Source of the DNA: Choricystis sp. odSpoLacu1
Taxonomy: Eukaryota > Chlorophyta > Trebouxiophyceae
Assembly (NCBI GenBank): GCA_958009055.1
Contig: OY253660.1
Location: forward strand, 186,001 to 250,000
Length of the DNA: 64,000 nucleotides
Direction: 5' to 3'
A model generated the notes under the pieces. That model ran no database searches. It had not been told where the DNA came from and was given only the letters and a program-made list of their open reading frames with translations. Within the stretch, counting starts at the first letter, position 1, and each line of letters begins with the position of its first letter. Of this stretch, positions 63,379 through 64,000 are shown one piece after another. The position numbers and the translations under genes are program-made.

Positions 63379-63404
63379 AAGGTGGTTTGCCGGCAAACCA
63401 CCTT
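63379..63404. repeat. 26-bp perfect palindrome followed by T tract
   Basis: AAGGTGGTTTGCC is followed directly by its reverse complement and then seven T (63402-63409 region). It lies about 75 bp after the stop codon of the minus-strand gene at 63478, so in that 3' UTR, and upstream of the AGPase-like start. It looks like an intrinsic terminator but sits in a nuclear genome. Confidence 0.9.
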
Positions 63405-63477
63405 TTTTTGATCGACCCGACCCCGAGAAAACCTACATACGCACAAACAACTAACCAGTCATCCTATCTACACAACA

Positions 63478-64000
63478 TCATCCATTCAACCTGGCCATCC
63501 GCGCCGCTTCCGCTCCATCCGCGGCAGCCGCGACGCGTGGCGGCACGCGCGCTTGCGCCAGTGCTCTCCGCGCGTCGGCCCACAACAAGCTGTGAGCATC
63601 CGTCAACTCGCCCAGCGCGCCCCCATCAGCCGAAGCCAACGCCAGCGCCAGCGCCCAGTCTGCCGCGCCGGCAGCGGTGGCTGCGGCCAGCGCAGCAGCG
63701 GCAGTGCTGCCATCACCCCCACCCTCCCCCTGCAGCACCCCTTCCAAAGCCTCCACCACGCTGGCCCCACTCTGCTGCCGCGGCGTGGCGCACGGGATGG
63801 CAGCTAGTAAGGCCGGCAGGCTGGCCCCGACAGCTGTCAACGCGTCGGACAATGCTGCAACCCGCCGCACATCGCGCCCCGCCACCGCCCTGTGCCCCGC
63901 CGCCGCCACGCAGCACCAGGCGGCGGCGGCGGCGGGGGTGGACTCGGAGGCGCCGCGCGGGGCGCCGGGAGGGGGAGGGGGTGGAGCCACCAGTCGGGCC
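63478..64000 (-). CDS. unknown protein, N-terminus beyond window edge
   Basis: Open frame running off the window at 64000; only the C-terminal about 174 residues are seen. Sequence is Ala-rich and helical: WCCVAAAGHRAVAGRDVRRV, ALSDALTAVGASLPALLAAI, SVVEALEGVLQGEGGGDGST, DWALALALASADGGALGELT and the end AAAADGAEAARMARLNG. It could be an alpha-helical repeat or scaffold protein. No family recognised, and a start cannot be set. Confidence 0.55.
   Translation of the reverse strand, partial: ARLVAPPPPPPGAPRGASESTPAAAAAWCCVAAAGHRAVAGRDVRRVAALSDALTAVGASLPALLAAIPCATPRQQSGASVVEALEGVLQGEGGGDGSTAAAALAAATAAGAADWALALALASADGGALGELTDAHSLLWADARRALAQARVPPRVAAAADGAEAARMARLNG

Overview
The window looks like nuclear DNA from a compact, very GC-rich green alga (chlorophyte or prasinophyte grade). 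The gene set is eukaryotic and plant-like: plastid-type stearoyl-ACP desaturase, an ADP-glucose pyrophosphorylase-like subunit, an SPX-RING ubiquitin ligase, a plant-type PP2C and plant-type xylose isomerase. Most genes carry one to three short introns (about 80-300 nt) with GTGAG(T/A/G) donors and acceptors often preceded by CACACA repeats. Genes sit on both strands, with divergent pairs only about 140-420 bp apart. I saw no transposon, CRISPR array, rRNA or convincing tRNA. The species cannot be named from this sequence alone.

Layout. 0-12 kb: xylose isomerase (-), a plant-lineage CPSF-A/DDB1-like protein (-), HPRT (+), an M16-family protein without its catalytic motif (+), a secreted Cys-rich protein (-) divergent from a purple acid phosphatase (+). 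12-24 kb: SPX-RING ligase (-) whose 5' end is tandemly duplicated, a PPR-like organellar protein (+), a secreted protein (-), a beta-helix protein (-) divergent from a (6-4) photolyase/animal-type cryptochrome (+), and L-threonine 3-dehydrogenase (+). 24-36 kb: a multipass membrane protein (+), PP2C (-) divergent from a secreted membrane-anchored protein (+), a single-lobed membrane-anchored transferrin (-), a coiled-coil protein (-) divergent from GMP synthase (+), an ENTH adaptor (-) and eIF3j (-). 37-49 kb: NOT2/CNOT2 (+), MUS81 (+), a receptor-like cyclic nucleotide phosphodiesterase (+), the NEDD8 E1 subunit UBA3 (-), EMC10 (-) and TRAPPC6 (+). 49-64 kb: mitochondrial HSP60 (-) divergent from an aromatic amino-acid decarboxylase (+), stearoyl-ACP desaturase (+), a TBL1/HOS15-type WD40 protein (-) divergent from ribosomal protein L12 (+), a degenerate AGPase-like protein (-) and one gene cut by the window edge (-).

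These are mostly unlinked housekeeping genes, not an operon or gene cluster. Several are tied to nutrient status: purple acid phosphatase and the SPX-RING ligase (phosphate), and the transferrin (iron).

The most unusual signal is structural. Six otherwise well-conserved genes change reading frame inside long C or G runs, and at all seven break points the sequence carries one base too many (modulo 3). Further frame breaks lie in short GC repeats (MUS81, transferrin) and in a 19-bp tandem duplication (phosphodiesterase). These may be systematic base-call or assembly errors, recent mutations, or recoding at CCC-C and GGG-G. An intact 11-C run in the decarboxylase shows the effect is not universal.
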